Assembly (NCBI GenBank): GCA_029531795.1
Contig: JAPEIS010000016.1
Span: 744,001 to 808,000, forward strand
DNA length: 64,000 bases
Origin: Sclerotinia nivalis
Taxonomy: Eukaryota > Ascomycota > Leotiomycetes > Helotiales > Sclerotiniaceae
Direction of reading: 5' to 3'
Made by a program: the position numbers and the translations under genes. A model generated the notes under the pieces. That model saw only the letters and a program-made list of their open reading frames with translations, did not search any database and was not told the DNA's origin. Of the stretch, positions 1-11,084 are shown one piece after another; the stretch's first letter is position 1, and each line of letters starts with the position of its first letter.

Positions 1-169
1 CTGGCCCAGCTAGTACTTCGCTTCGCCTATCTTTGAAAGTGCAATCTGCTGAGGATAGAAGTAGTGATAATTCGATTTATTGAATCGATTCTTTCAATAT
101 TTAATATTAGTTATATGATATGTGATATGTTATTCTTTGTAATAAAGGGCTTAAAATATGATTCTGATA

Positions 170-985
170 TTATTCCATGTCAACCAAGGATGCGAGGGGG
201 CTTTGCAATACGAGATCTCTCCGCGGGCTTGTGATGGCGTCGACTCCACGCAATAAATATAACCATTCTGGCAGGCCGTCGCCACCGCTTTCGGGAGTGG
301 TGAGCATGAAAAACCCGTGTTGGCTTGGTGATGCCATGGCATAGATGACAACGAGCGCTGCGAAGGCGAAGACTGCTACATAATTTCGTTCAGTGACTTT
401 GACCGCTTCGGCGCGGAACAGGGGGAAAGGCGGTGTTTTCTTGTTTGGCTGCTAGGATAGCATATTCTTGGTGTTTATCTGGGTTCAAACGAGGTAGATG
501 GAGAGCGGAAAGACCGAGGACTAAAAGGGGTGTTAGCCTTGTATTCTCGGTGTATTAAATGTCGCTACATAGAAGAAGAACAGATTAGAATGAAGTGTAC
601 ACATACTGCCATGCATAAGGAAAGGATGTCCAAGGGCTATTTGCGGCACACTAGTTGTCCAAATAGCATTATTAGCGGGATCTCGGGATGATATCGTAAG
701 AGCAGTTAATATGTTGAAGTGCAGGAGGAGTTCGAAGTCTCTCATATGAAGGTTGCTGCAAAGACTAGATGAGTTGCCATCAGGGCGGGGAGATCCTCCT
801 ACGGTGGTGCCTCAGCTAGATCAACGAGCTGGACTTGCGGTACGACCGGTGAGGCTTAGAGATGAAATAGACGGGAGGAGGTTCGGTTCTGTAGAGAGAA
901 AGCTGCACTCGACAGAGTGGCGCGTACAATACGAGCAGGAAAGCTTAGTTTCATCTCACTGAACGCTGTGAGCTGGGTACTTGAA
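170..985 (-). pseudogene. UPC2-like Zn(II)2Cys6 fungal transcription factor, decayed
   Basis: Read on the minus strand, the second half of a C6 zinc cluster (CSYC..RHSVEC) lies near 905-945. It is followed near 630-735 by the RDFELLLHF and VPQIALGHPFLMHG blocks of the UPC2/sterol-uptake-control type fungal regulator domain, then SALHL, QEYAILAAKQ, a hydrophobic FAFAALVVIYAMASP stretch and LPEWLYLLRGVDAI. A canonical intron (GTATGT..TTTTAG) at 521-606 joins HG to ILGLSALHL. Damage: a TGA where the zinc-cluster CDE cysteine should be (956-958), in-frame TGAs at 812-814 and 821-823 (CGA to TGA type), a frameshift at the C-run near 420-426, and a TAA at 170-172 where homology fades. The family normally binds sterol-regulatory or secondary-metabolism promoters; this copy cannot make a full protein. 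The first half of the zinc cluster is not recognisable upstream. Confidence 0.75.
521..606 (-). other. Intron in the UPC2-like pseudogene
   Basis: 86-nt intron read on the minus strand with donor GTATGT (601-606) and acceptor CCTTTTAG. Removing it restores the conserved HG-[IL]L-x-LSALHL reading frame of the fungal regulator domain. Confidence 0.7.
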
Positions 986-1199
986 TGAATACTCTACTTA
1001 GCGGCGTGGCCTATGTCAAAATGAGACCATTTAATTGTCGTGTTGACATTAACGGCCCTCTAAGATCCTCGCTTATGCCAGAGAAGGTGATGCAGAAGGG
1101 AGTGAAAATCGGGGAAAAGAAATCCTCCGGTTGGATTGGACACTGTAAGATTGGGAAATACTTTCACTCTACTGACTCTATATAAGGTGGGCTATTCTT

Positions 1200-2998
1200 T
1201 AAAAAAATCGAATTCAAAGAATCTATAACAAATTCAAATCTTTTTATAGAAAAGGGAATATATATTTTACTATATAATAATAAGAATAATAAGAATAAAA
1301 ATAATAAGAATAAATACATATAAAAATTTAAATTTATTTAATATTTTAAACTTGAGTGTAATGAGGATCGGGGGCTTGAGGGCTGGCCGCTATATATATT
1401 ATATAGAATTAGAACTAGAATTAATATATTATATTATATTAGTACTAGTCGTTGGGGAAAAAGAATTTGAAGTCTATGAATTCATAGGATTTCAAAATTA
1501 TTATGATATTATATTCTATTAATTAAAAGCCTAATAAAAACCCTCCTAAAATAGCTTAATATTAAATAAGAAAACAATAAGAATTGACTAATAAACAAAG
1601 TGTAGAATTTGAGCCATTCTAATTAAAAGATAAAGAAACTTATAAAAAGCTTAAGAATTCAAAAGAGAATTTTTAAAAAATTTGTTTTTTATCTCTTATT
1701 TTAATATTGAAACTTAATTAATAGGATTATAATTAAGTAAAAGATTTTGTGGATTAATTAATATATTTTTATTATAAATACCAAATAACTGAAATAAATA
1801 TAATAATTAGGATAAATATAATAGTATTTGATAACAATAATATAAAGGATTACTCAAAAATGGTGGTGCAAGTGTTATAGTTATAGATAATAATAGCAAT
1901 ATATTCTGATACAAGATTGAAGGTAAATGAAATAAAGGATTTATTATTGATAGATTATCATAAGGATTTTGGTAAGGAATACTATATAATTATAATAATA
2001 TTGAATACCTATATCCTATTTTTATTTTAGAAAAAATTCTTTTGCAATTAAAATTCTTGGGATAAAATGGAATCGCTTATATAATTGATTCACAATTATC
2101 GATTTTATTCGGACTGTTATATGATTAAACAACAAAATAAACATCACCATATTTAAAAAGATAAAAATCTATCAATATTAATAATTTTTATTGAAACCTC
2201 CAACTAATAAATTTACTTACCAAAATAAAAAGGAATACTTATTGAAAATAAATTCTTTGAATAAATCTTCATTCTATTAATAGTCTTTAACATTTAGAAA
2301 TAACTTGGTAAGATATCATTAATAATATTTGAATTAAAGCTTTCTCATTACTGAATTAGAATATAAAACTTATCCACTAATCTTTAATTAGATAGATTTA
2401 TACTTTCCAAAGTTAATTTGATTGAGTAGAATTCTATATCCTCTATAAACTTATATCCATTAAGTCTCCAAAATACTACAATATTAATATCAATATTAAT
2501 TTTGATATTTAAACAAAGCCAAAATCGATATAAACTTTTTATAATAACTTTTCTAAATATATTAATATCAATATTCGTTATTATTGATTTTAAATGAAGA
2601 GTATCTATAGTCCTACATTTAAATATAAAATTCTAGATACAATTTTTAGAAATATAAATTTCGGTATTTTTATTTGGAATACATATATTGATAAAAAGTA
2701 GATTCAAATTTTTAATATTTATATTAATATCAAAGTAGATATTAATAATCTAAATACTATCTGAAATAAGAATTCTCTAGAAAATTATTAATCAAGAATT
2801 CTATTCAATCTTTATAGATATAATTACTTTAATTATAATTCTTTCGATATAATTATAAAATTTGGGTAATTTTATATTTTCAGTAGATATTTTAACTCAT
2901 TTTACAAGCTTTTTGCAATAACATTTGATCACTCAAGCCAAAATCATATAAATATATCAATCTTTAATTAATTGAGAATGATTAATTCAGTAATATAG
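1200..2998 (-). mobile_element. AT-rich internal part A of an LTR-bounded element
   Basis: About 1.8 kb of very AT-rich DNA with no convincing intact gene. It directly abuts the 3' end of the 286-bp LTR at 2999-3284 as read on the minus strand, so it should be the start of that element's internal region. Read on minus from 2998, a degraded frame can be followed through TAA/TAG codons that look like former CAA/CAG. A small more GC-rich patch near 1355-1395 may be the inversion junction. No PBS is obvious next to the LTR. I could not identify the encoded protein. Confidence 0.5.
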
Positions 2999-3284
2999 TG
3001 TTAAGATCACATAGGCAAAGAATCAATTAGTCGTAAAACCGTAGCCCAAACTTTTCATTACCCTTTCTAATCATGAATAAACTATTACTTTTAAGTTCAA
3101 TCAATAAAGAGATATCAGAACGCCTATAGTTCGCCACCATTCCTGTCCTTTCATAAGCAATACAAAGAAGCTTGTTTACTAAACATTCCAAACTGATCGA
3201 TGACGTTCCTACGCTGATGATTCGAAATGAGAACGCCTCCGTCTAGGTTTCTTGTTTTGACGAAACTGTTGCGTGATCGTAACA
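2999..3284 (-). repeat. 286-bp LTR (left copy), identical inverted twin at 15504-15789
   Basis: Every base matches the reverse complement of 15504-15789 by eye. Read on minus it begins TGTTACGATCAC and ends GTGATCTTAACA (TG..CA with imperfect terminal inverted repeat). Its outer flank, 3285-3289, reads GCTAG on minus, and the twin's outer flank at 15790-15794 is also GCTAG, giving a 5-bp target duplication. Both outer flanks are LINE coding sequence that rejoins as KAS-IPK once the LTR element is removed. Confidence 0.8.
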
Positions 3285-4150
3285 CTAGCTTTCACTGATT
3301 TAGTGATAATTTGAGTGAATTCTTTAATAGCTTCGTTGAGTGTTTTTACTAATTGGCTTTGATCATTCAGGGTATCAAGGGAATTGGATTCTAAAATAAA
3401 AAGATCGAGGTAATCTTTGAAGTTCAGGATTATAAATATCGAAATTTCTGTTTTGAGTATTGAGGTGAATTTATCCCAATTTGTTCGTTTTGTATTGTAT
3501 CTTGACAACAGGATTTGTTGTATAGAAAGCGATATACCTTTCACTTCAAATATAACCCCTAAATGATCTGATCCAAGATTAGGAAGAACTTGTTAATCAA
3601 GTATATTAAATGATATAGCTTCTGTAGCTAAAATGAGATCTAGTATATTTGGGTTTGTTATATTCGTTCGATAAAATATACTAATACCTGGTTCATTCAT
3701 AATTGTAAGGTTATAATCTTCAAATCACTTAACTAGTTGATTGGCGTTTGAACTTTTGTTCGAAAAAGGGTCCCATTATAAGTGATGGGAATTGAAATCT
3801 CCGATAAGGATGGTGTGATGAGAAAGAAAGGTATTGAAAAGGTATCGTTTAATAGTATATCCTTTTTCTTTCACTTGATCGGCTTCGTTGTAGATATTTA
3901 GGAATTGGATTGTGTGATTTCCCTCTGAAATATCGATAATTTGTATATCAGGGTCTTTTGGGGAATCGGAAGTTAAAGCGATTAATGGCTTGAAGCTTTT
4001 CGAGATATAAGTTAAGGTGCAGGAACGGAGATTTGAAGAATGATTTGGGAAGAATTGAGTAAAACTGGAGTATACAATCGATCTAATAGATGAGTAATCT
4101 TTCTCAGGATTTGAAAGAATCTATAGTTCTTGAATGAGTATCAGATCGAT
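3209..4150 (-). pseudogene. Tad-like LINE ORF2, endonuclease half (interrupted)
   Basis: Minus-strand translation shows an apurinic-type endonuclease of a non-LTR retrotransposon: LILIQE near 4125, IGDFNSHH (GDFN motif) near 3795, TNPNILDLILA near 3640, GSDHLGV (SDH motif) near 3560. An open stretch with TNWDKF follows down to 3290. Several TAG/TAA codons replace expected Trp/Gln, for example before WDPFS. The LINE frame ends at the GCTAG duplication (3285-3289), where the 286-bp LTR begins; its last codons (to 3209) are LTR sequence. The reverse transcriptase half continues on the plus strand at 15790. Confidence 0.8.
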
Positions 4151-5461
4151 ATTAAATTCTATAACCAATTGAAAGACAGCATTTGTTGGCTTTGGCACAG
4201 CTTCTTTCGTTGTGCCAGTTCCAGCATTTGTTGCATTGGATGATCTTGTGCTTTCGGATCATTGGTCGGGCGGTGATTGTATATCCGAAAATACATAAGA
4301 TTTTCGGGATCTGCTCCATTTTGATATTGTGTAGAAAGTTGACGAACCAATCGTAGATCGAATTGGATTCGTCTGCTTTACTATTCGGTGTTTCTATAAC
4401 TGAAAGTAAAGTAATACATATTAATTCTTTAATAGCTATAATCAGCATTTCTGATGCTACATCGTCGACCGTGTATTGGTTATCTTCGAAATACCCAATT
4501 CGTCTAAAGATATTAGAGACCCGGTATGAGAGCCATTGTATGTTTCATTCCATTCGTACTTTCCTGACCGGAAAATCGAAATAGGTACAGATAATCTATA
4601 TTTGTGATTCTAATATATTGATAAAGTCTGGTTTGTAGGAGCAGAATGTAAATCCTGACTTTGTATATTGTACTTCTTTAAGGGCTGCACCGTATACTCC
4701 TAATTGATTCTTGAGGCTAATATAAATAGCGTAAACATACATATCCCTTGCAAAATAGTTGGATGGAAGTCGAACGAAGAGTCTATTATCCTCATCGTTT
4801 CTTTGAATGTTTTTGTCTTTTGTAGTTGTGACGATGGTCTTAATTCAAGGCATGATAGAATGAATCAATTAATCTATACTAGAGAATAACAAACTACTGT
4901 ACCAAATACAATAGAGTTGAGCCTTTTATGGTCCCCTCGGAGGGGACCAAAGCCCTAAGCGAATACAGGGTGAAATAAATGAAATAATAACCTGAGGCAT
5001 TTTGGTCCCTTCGGAGGGGACCAAAAGCCGAAAGAATGGCCTAAGGCATTTATGGCATAATAGAATAACAGGATCGTCACAGTAGTCAAGGACTTATCCT
5101 TGAGTTTTTCTAATTTGTTTGATGCAGAAACTATAGCCTTTGCGTATATAGTTTTAGTATTGATCTGGAAGAGCTAAGAAATAAAAAAGGAGGTTTTAGT
5201 AATCATGGATCTTATAAATATCGAGCCAAAAATGAATACTTTAAAATAGCTCGTTGCCATAACTGCGAGTTCGTTGTTGAATTTATCTAAGGCCTTTTTT
5301 AAATGTCGAAAAAGACTGTGATTGTTAATATAGTGTTGGTCCAGGAATTTGGCAATTGGATCGAAGAGGGATTGCCCTTCAGATGCTTTAGTAGAAACTA
5401 CTACAACAGATTCCGCCAGAACCTTCTGAAGAGGTCCTTCGAGGGTAATGGATAATACCAT
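4151..5461 (-). pseudogene. Tad-like LINE ORF1 (gag-like, CCHC), split by a solo LTR
   Basis: Start ATG at 5461 on minus; an N-terminal helical region (FDPIAKFLDQ, ALDKFNNELAVMA) reads to 5174. It continues past the solo LTR at 4827-5081 into RLFVRLPSN near 4780 and a zinc-knuckle region, CNKCWNWHNERSCAKANKCC, near 4175-4235. ORF1 proteins of Tad/LINE elements bind element RNA. Stops and frame changes occur near 4560-4620. The 5' leader near 5500 contains a short GC-rich palindrome (GCCCTCCGGGC). Confidence 0.7.
4827..5081 (-). repeat. Solo LTR of the Gypsy B family, TSD GTAGT
   Basis: 255 bp beginning TGTGACGAT and ending ATCGTCACA, flanked by GTAGT at 4822-4826 and 5082-5086. It is the same LTR as those bounding the element at 33814-41197. 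It carries the direct repeat of a 15-bp GGTCCCNTCGGAGGGGACC palindrome. It sits inside LINE ORF1, so it inserted after that LINE copy. It is the least mutated of the three LTR copies and serves as a reference for reading transitions in the others. Confidence 0.92.
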
Positions 5462-5481
5462 GCATGAGTAATGATTTTTTT

Positions 5482-6540
5482 TTTTTAATTTTATTGCGAT
5501 GCCCGGAGGGCAGTGTTATTTTGTAATGTAAAGTATAAAATAAACAATATAATTAGAATTGATTTTTCTTCTAATAAAGAGAAAAATAGATGAAGTGGTC
5601 CTTGTATGAAGTGTGTGTGTTACAAACTGAAGGTAGTATATATCGGGTGTGGGGATCCCGGAGCTAACCCAATACAGAGCCCCACATCTGACAACGTGAC
5701 GTCCTTTGATCAACCTAATGCCTCTGTACCGACATCTATGATTCCACATTATAACTATGTTAATGCACGGTCCTAATTTACTAGCTAGGAATACACGTGA
5801 CTGTCAGAATCATATTCCATTTGACAATGAGGATACCTAAAACATGTATATAAACCCACCAGATCAGCACGCCCATACAACCTTCGGGAGGTCTCGAGCT
5901 TCACGCTCTCTGGACGTTAAATAATAATATTATCATCATCATCATCGGGTTTTCAAGCAGTGTCGGCGACACCGAGTTCAGCTGGACGTGAATAATTAGC
6001 AAGGGGGCACAATTGCAGATAGAGAATGAGGAAAGACTTACTAAAGCTAAGGGCAAATCAAAAGGCCAATAAAGGCCTCAAAGGGAAATTCTAGGGTAAC
6101 GGAACAGGCAATCAAACAGGGGAGAAGTCCAGCCGCAATATGCTTAGGATCAATAATACCTTGAATAGAAAGTGGGAAAAAAAAATGAAGAGTTGGAAGA
6201 GAAGTTCAAGATAGATCAGAGCAACTAGGACGATGAGAAACAGCGTTGGATTTATACAGAAGCGTGCAGGGGGTAAGGTGCTAGCGGCCGCGTTGTGGGC
6301 GGCATTAGAGCAGCCCGAGGGTTAAGCGAGCAATTCCCTGTTCAGGAAGCTGCGGTTTCCTGATGCAGAATCACCGACATTCATTTTACTATAATTTGAT
6401 TTAAAATATACTTATTGAAGTATACCTTTTCATTTAGAAGATCACTATTATTTTGCTTTTTCTATAGGAGATTCAATTCAGATATGTGGCTTAGCAGTAG
6501 AAGTGGCTGAAATTTTAATACTCGACAGTATGAATAGAGA
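5482..6540. other. Intergenic DNA, possible unclassified LTR remnant
   Basis: No gene seen. 5640-6020 has normal GC, a TATATAAACCC box near 5850 and a CGAGCTTCACGCTCT motif resembling the R region of the LTRs at 42.7-43.5 kb, so it may be an old LTR. Terminal dinucleotides and a target duplication could not be fixed. 6020-6360 is purine-rich, low-complexity DNA. Confidence 0.3.
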
Positions 6541-6626
6541 TACCTCACCGGGAATAATATATTATAAAATGTATAATGGCTCACCGGGAGTAGCTCACCG
6601 AGCGTAGCTCACCGGGTGTAATAATT
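6540..6626. repeat. Short degenerate tandem repeat (TAGCTCACCGGG type)
   Basis: Four imperfect copies of a 12-15 bp unit (CTCACCGGGAATA, GCTCACCGGGAGTA, GCTCACCGAGCGTA, GCTCACCGGGTGTA). The last three are adjacent. No coding frame is supported. Confidence 0.6.
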
Positions 6627-6944
6627 GAGTTTTCAGCCTTGAATATTTTCCTATCTGCAGGCAGCAATTTGCGGGGCCGCAAGGTTGCGTGGTAAGTCGC
6701 GTGAACTCCATTATGCCTTAAAATAGTTTGTCGCGAGTTCACAATGTTTCCATATGATAGATTAACAATTAGCACAACGAACAATTCTTTCTTTATATAT
6801 TTAGACTCATAATCTTATAACTATCCTATCAAAACATATCTACTAAAACAAAACTCTTGGAAAAACACTATATACACGCATCATCGATAACCCGCATTTC
6901 GTAATATCCTCGAACAGTATTGCAGATAATTCTGTTGCACAAAT

Positions 6945-7483
6945 TGTATAGGCAGGCGATAAAGTTCAGGGTTATATCGAAGGCCTGATGCAGTATTTCG
7001 ATATTGAATCTATCCCTATAATGGAAATCACCAATTAATCAAAAGTGGAATTGATGGATGACAGACCGCAGATATTGAATGAAATCAAAAAAGCTTTCGA
7101 AAAAGAATTTAATCGATCACAAGAAGTAGTTGTGAAAAGCATCAATGAAGATCATACACTGACTAGCTCATACATTTTACAGATTACCAATATTATTGAT
7201 ACATTAATCAATCCTCCCACGAAGCCATACTTCCTGGCATGTAACGTTCAATTACTAGTATTTCAAGACAGGTAAAGATAATTGTATCATATTAATCCCG
7301 ATTGCTATATCTGGCACTATAGAGGCAGTTATTGAAGAACGAACGAGTTTACATCAGACAACCCTTACTTTCATACCAAATACTGAGATTATGATCAACG
7401 GGAAGTGTTCAATATGCATTCCGGAAAAAAGCAAGGTCGTGTATGTTTTGCTTGGTATAAGGATAGGAAAAGATAAATGATAA
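6945..7483 (+). pseudogene. Unrecognised, probably decayed protein-coding segment
   Basis: One frame reads QGYIEGLMQYFDIE and ELMDDRPQILNEIKKAFEKEF to about 7215. A +1 shift near 7215-7255 is then needed to continue as FKTGKDNCIILIPIAISG and GKCSICIPEKSKVVYVLLG, ending at a TGA near 7483. The two halves look like one soluble alpha/beta protein that has lost its frame, with an in-frame TAG in the second half near 7255. I do not recognise the family. An intron was considered but would be under 25 nt. Confidence 0.4.
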
Positions 7484-7558
7484 AGGTACAAACTACATTG
7501 ATTGAACTATCTGTTCATACTGTACAATCTTGATGTTATCATTTTGGGGCTTGTATCT

Positions 7559-8291
7559 TCAATAATTGATCTGTATATCTTGTTCGTAAGGTTCTGTTAA
7601 GCCATTTCCTAAAGCTTCCCATTCCATACTATTGACTTCTGGAAACAAACCCAATATATCCTCCCATCCTATACTATCAATTTCTGACGCGTTGCTGAAT
7701 ATGGCCTCCCATCCCATACTTCCGATCTCGGGCGAATTTGAGTCCATTGACGCGACCTTCCAGTTTATTGCTCCTCCAAACAACAATGAACTTCTTTCTG
7801 AAATAATCTGTACTGGAAACCCAACACCGCTGTGGATTTCAGTGACATCAACAGCAGTAGACGCATCCACCGAAGCACTATATATATTCATCCTACCGTA
7901 CTTCGGAAAGCTTATCGCAGGGCTGGTTTACAAGGTAGCCAGGTATCAATCCCATTGAACGGAAAGCAACAAAAGTGAGGTATGATTCTGCAAACATTGC
8001 AGAGAATCGACTTTAAGGAATGAACTTTCTAGATTCAAAGAAGCATATATCTTCTTGTAACTTTGCTTTATTGATCAATAATAGCTCGCAATAGTGGTTC
8101 ATTACGTACTCTATATCTAAAGCACTATTAACACATACTGCCGAATGAAACACATATATCTCCAATAATACATCAAACACTGAATTCCTTAGGGCGTTAA
8201 TAACGCGGCGTATAATGTTACTTCTGACGCTCTGTAGCAGTCCAACAATACGACTGAGGTTATAATTTTTCACTATGAATTGATCAACCAA
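7559..8291 (-). pseudogene. Unrecognised minus-strand ORFs with Trp-Glu repeats
   Basis: 8013-8291 encodes a 92-residue helical ORF starting MVDQFIVKNYNLSRIVG. 7559-7891 encodes a 110-residue acidic ORF with three to four imperfect 18-residue repeats of the form EIxSMGWEAIFSN / EIDSIGWEDILGL / EVNSMEWEALGNG. They may be exons or fragments of one gene running toward lower coordinates together with the ORFs at 8735-9500. No family recognised. A plus-strand ORF over the same bases lacks comparable structure. Confidence 0.35.
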
Positions 8292-8734
8292 TTTTCAAAA
8301 AAGAAAACATCAAACATACCGACCAAAGCTTCATATATAAGAGCAGCTTTGGATCCCTATACTAGCCAGAGTCCATCAACAATCGAGTTTATCATCCATA
8401 CTGCAGCTGTCCATCGAACACTAGTTTTATTTGAATGATTTTTTTCCTGAGCTGAATTTATTAGGTCGCGGAGTCTTCGTAAATATACAGCGAGAAAGGA
8501 GCTCTTCCAAACAATCTCTTTAACATTTCGAAAGACTCTCTTCGATTGTTGCTAGAGAAAGTTTTCTAGAAGTAAAGACCTATCTTGAAGTATATATTCA
8601 TCCCACACAAAGAAATCTAATAGAATTACTTCGTTGTAACAAGATTGACCTTTATTGATTACTATACTAGTAAATCTGTTCTGAAGATGAAGGTTTTTTT
8701 CATTCTTAACGGGAATCACTTGATCGAATCCTCT

Positions 8735-9046
8735 TTAGATCTTCTTCAAGATTGTTACAACAGCCTTGTCTTCTTTAGCTCGCTCATCTCCAATTATTGT
8801 ATCATCATCGTTACAATCCTCACTACCATCATTCCCCTCCGTACCACAATATTCTTCATCAGCATCCTCGTTGTTATTGTCATTGCAATTATAATTGCGA
8901 TAATGATTAGCATTGTTAAACGTATCTAGTCTTCGACGTTTAATTCCATATCTGAGTCTGTCGCTGTTATCGTTCATTTCATAATCTCCTTCAAAGCTTT
9001 CTTCACATTGTATATAGCCAATTAGAGCTGCTTCAGTATTCTTCAC
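8735..9046 (-). CDS. Asp/Asn-rich low-complexity ORF, unknown
   Basis: 103-residue minus-strand ORF with a basic GIKRRRLD motif that could act as a nuclear signal. It is followed by a highly acidic Asn/Asp tract (NDNNNEDADEEY, DGSEDCNDDD). It may be a C-terminal or linker exon of the Ulp1-like remnant immediately upstream (9068-9500). No homology recognised. Confidence 0.3.
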   Translation of the reverse strand: MKNTEAALIGYIQCEESFEGDYEMNDNSDRLRYGIKRRRLDTFNNANHYRNYNCNDNNNEDADEEYCGTEGNDGSEDCNDDDTIIGDERAKEDKAVVTILKKI

Positions 9047-9067
9047 ACATATTATTTCAGTCGTATA

Positions 9068-9500
9068 TTAAATACGATCGTTGATACAACTGAACTTGTA
9101 AGCACAGGATTGACAAAACAATCTAAACATACCAATGTTGGTTTGAGAAGTCCCATTGAGTAGGATGATAATAGCAATCATAGATTCGTTATACAGCTCC
9201 AAGAACTTCGCGAGAAATATCCTCCAATGGTGCCCTTTCACAACATCGAGTCCATCGAAAATAACACTGGAAGAATTTCTGTTTTGGAATAAATGGAAGA
9301 TCAAATGGACAAATGGATAGTTGAACAGCAGCATAGTGCTTCTTATGGTGTACCGTAAAGTGAATGCGAGTTTTTTGTTCTTTTGAAACTGGCCGGCGAG
9401 GACATTGTAAAACAGTGTTGATGTTCGCCTGGTCCTGTAAGGAGATATAAAGTGAATCACGATCGCAAATTGTCTTTACTTTGCTCTCGTCCATATTCAA
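9068..9500 (-). pseudogene. Ulp1-like (C48) cysteine peptidase remnant
   Basis: From ATG 9500 on minus the frame reads HFTVHHKKHYAAVQLSI, matching the His box of Ulp1/SUMO-protease-like domains. After a one-base shift near 9265 it continues as SSSVIFDGLDVVKGHHWRIF (Asp box) and GTSQTNIGMFRLFC, where the usual QTNxxDCG active-site segment is expected. The catalytic Cys is not at its place. Such domains deubiquitinate or de-SUMOylate proteins and also occur in some fungal transposons. The frameshift and the missing Cys argue for decay. An alternative GTATGT..TTCAG intron overlaps the last block, so the end is uncertain. Confidence 0.4.
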
Positions 9501-9928
9501 TATATCGGAGGGTATATGGTAGTACCTGAAGACAGTAAAACCAAAAGTAAAGGAATAAACAGGGTCAGAATTAACGGATCATATATTGTGTAAAGGAATA
9601 TACACGTTTTTAAAATGTATACGTATACATTCCCTTACAAGAACTCCGCATGATCCGGTAAGCGAGGCTAATCCCCATTGGTACCAATCATCTAAGTTCC
9701 AACCATTGCTGTTCAAATCGGGCTCCTTCAGAAGATAGAGACTTTTGATCAACAAATGTTATCTTAGTTTCCCCCTATATTTGATAGGTACGTCCTTCTG
9801 AATGTGGAGATTCATTCTATTGTATAAGAGGAAGCTTGTGGAACGAGGCAACCAATGTAAGCACTTTACACAACCATAAGGAGGAGTTACACAAACACGC
9901 TTCCTAAGCCTGCTGCACTCTATTCAGT

Positions 9929-11084
9929 ATGTTCAACAACGTTAGAGAAATCATGTACTTGCTCGTTCTTGGAGATCAAGACGTCGGAAAGACTCTAATG
10001 GTTAGCCGAATGATCGGCGATCTTCCCATTGTAAGTTTCTACACAATAGGGTTCACCCCAATCCTAAGTACGCTGAGTCTGACTACGTGATTTGATCCAG
10101 CTTCATCTCTCAGAAGATAACCACTCTAACCCTATGAAATACCCCGCCATGCCGGAGATAGGTAGTCCGGTAAAGCTCGAGCTTATACTCCAAGAATGCT
10201 CGACCTCAGAAGAATTAAGCAAAATCATTGCTAAAAATAACCACTTCCCACTAAATGTCGTCCTCATGTTTCATTGTGGCTCAGATACAAGTTTTGAAAA
10301 TTGCGAAGTCTTCTATAGAATGATCAAAGAGCATCGGATTCAGTGTGAGTTTCTTTGGATTTCCAATACGGATTACTCGTTTGGAGGAACTTCTGGGTGG
10401 AAGGAGAGAATTACACAATTTGTCGACGAACCGGAACCCCGATTCTTGCAAACTTCCTTGATGGAACCATATCCAGATCTTCATAACGTTATCCACTCTT
10501 TTTTTGCTGATATCTCGAAAAATAACCAGTTTGCTACTGACAATCTTTTCATCGATAACCACAACTCTTCTCACTCCGATATAACAACTTTTGAAGTTTC
10601 CAAGCAACGTTTCGAGGGCCCGTGGATCAATGGCTTTGCGATTACTGAAAGTCGTACGCATTGGGAAACCCTAAGAGATGGGCTTGATATGGAACCACAA
10701 GTACGGTCCTGGGTGGGCGGTAGGGATGATGTAAAAGAAAAGTCGCAAGAGCTTGCTGCTGTAAAAAGAAGTGCATCGTGGAGTGGTTGGTTGTTTGGTG
10801 CTGTGCAAGATAAGGGAGATGCAGCAGAGAGTCACATCGCTTTGCAGGGATTGAACAATGGAAAGCCAGATGATGAAGTGATGGAAATTCTGGCACAAGG
10901 TGATTGTACTCCGAGTACGACGCGAGAGAAGTCAACCAATAAGGAAAACTCGAGCGTATCGAACGAAACGAGTGGTTGGGATACAGACGATGAAGTGGAA
11001 ACATGGGTAGAATGCAGAGCCAGTTGGACTACTGGTGTTCAGTGGCTTCGACGCTTCTGTTTCGGTTGTGTTGATAGGAGATGA
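9929..11084 (+). CDS. Divergent Ras/Rab-like P-loop GTPase
   Basis: Two exons: 9929-10030 and 10101-11084, with a canonical intron GTAAGT..TGATCCAG and branch CTGAC. Exon 1 encodes a perfect P-loop, GDQDVGKT, about 16 residues in. Exon 2 follows the Ras fold: KLELILQE at the G3 position (DTxG lost), VVLMFHCGSDTSFENCEVFYRMI, then LWISNTD where N/TKxD would be, and PRFLQTSLMEPYPDLHNVIHSFF corresponding to the G5 ETSAK helix. A long C-terminal extension (about 150 residues, Trp/Ser/acid-rich) ends in CFGCVDRR with no CaaX box. Loss of DTxG and NKxD suggests altered nucleotide handling; role unknown. The ORF is intact, unlike the neighbouring repeats. Confidence 0.7.

Noticed and set aside
985..1185. 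Plus-strand 66-residue ORF
   Set aside because: Opposite the upstream end of the UPC2-like pseudogene, no recognisable product and no supporting signals.
7632..7958. Plus-strand 108-residue ORF
   Set aside because: Overlaps the minus-strand ORF with internal Trp-Glu repeats, which looks more like real coding sequence.
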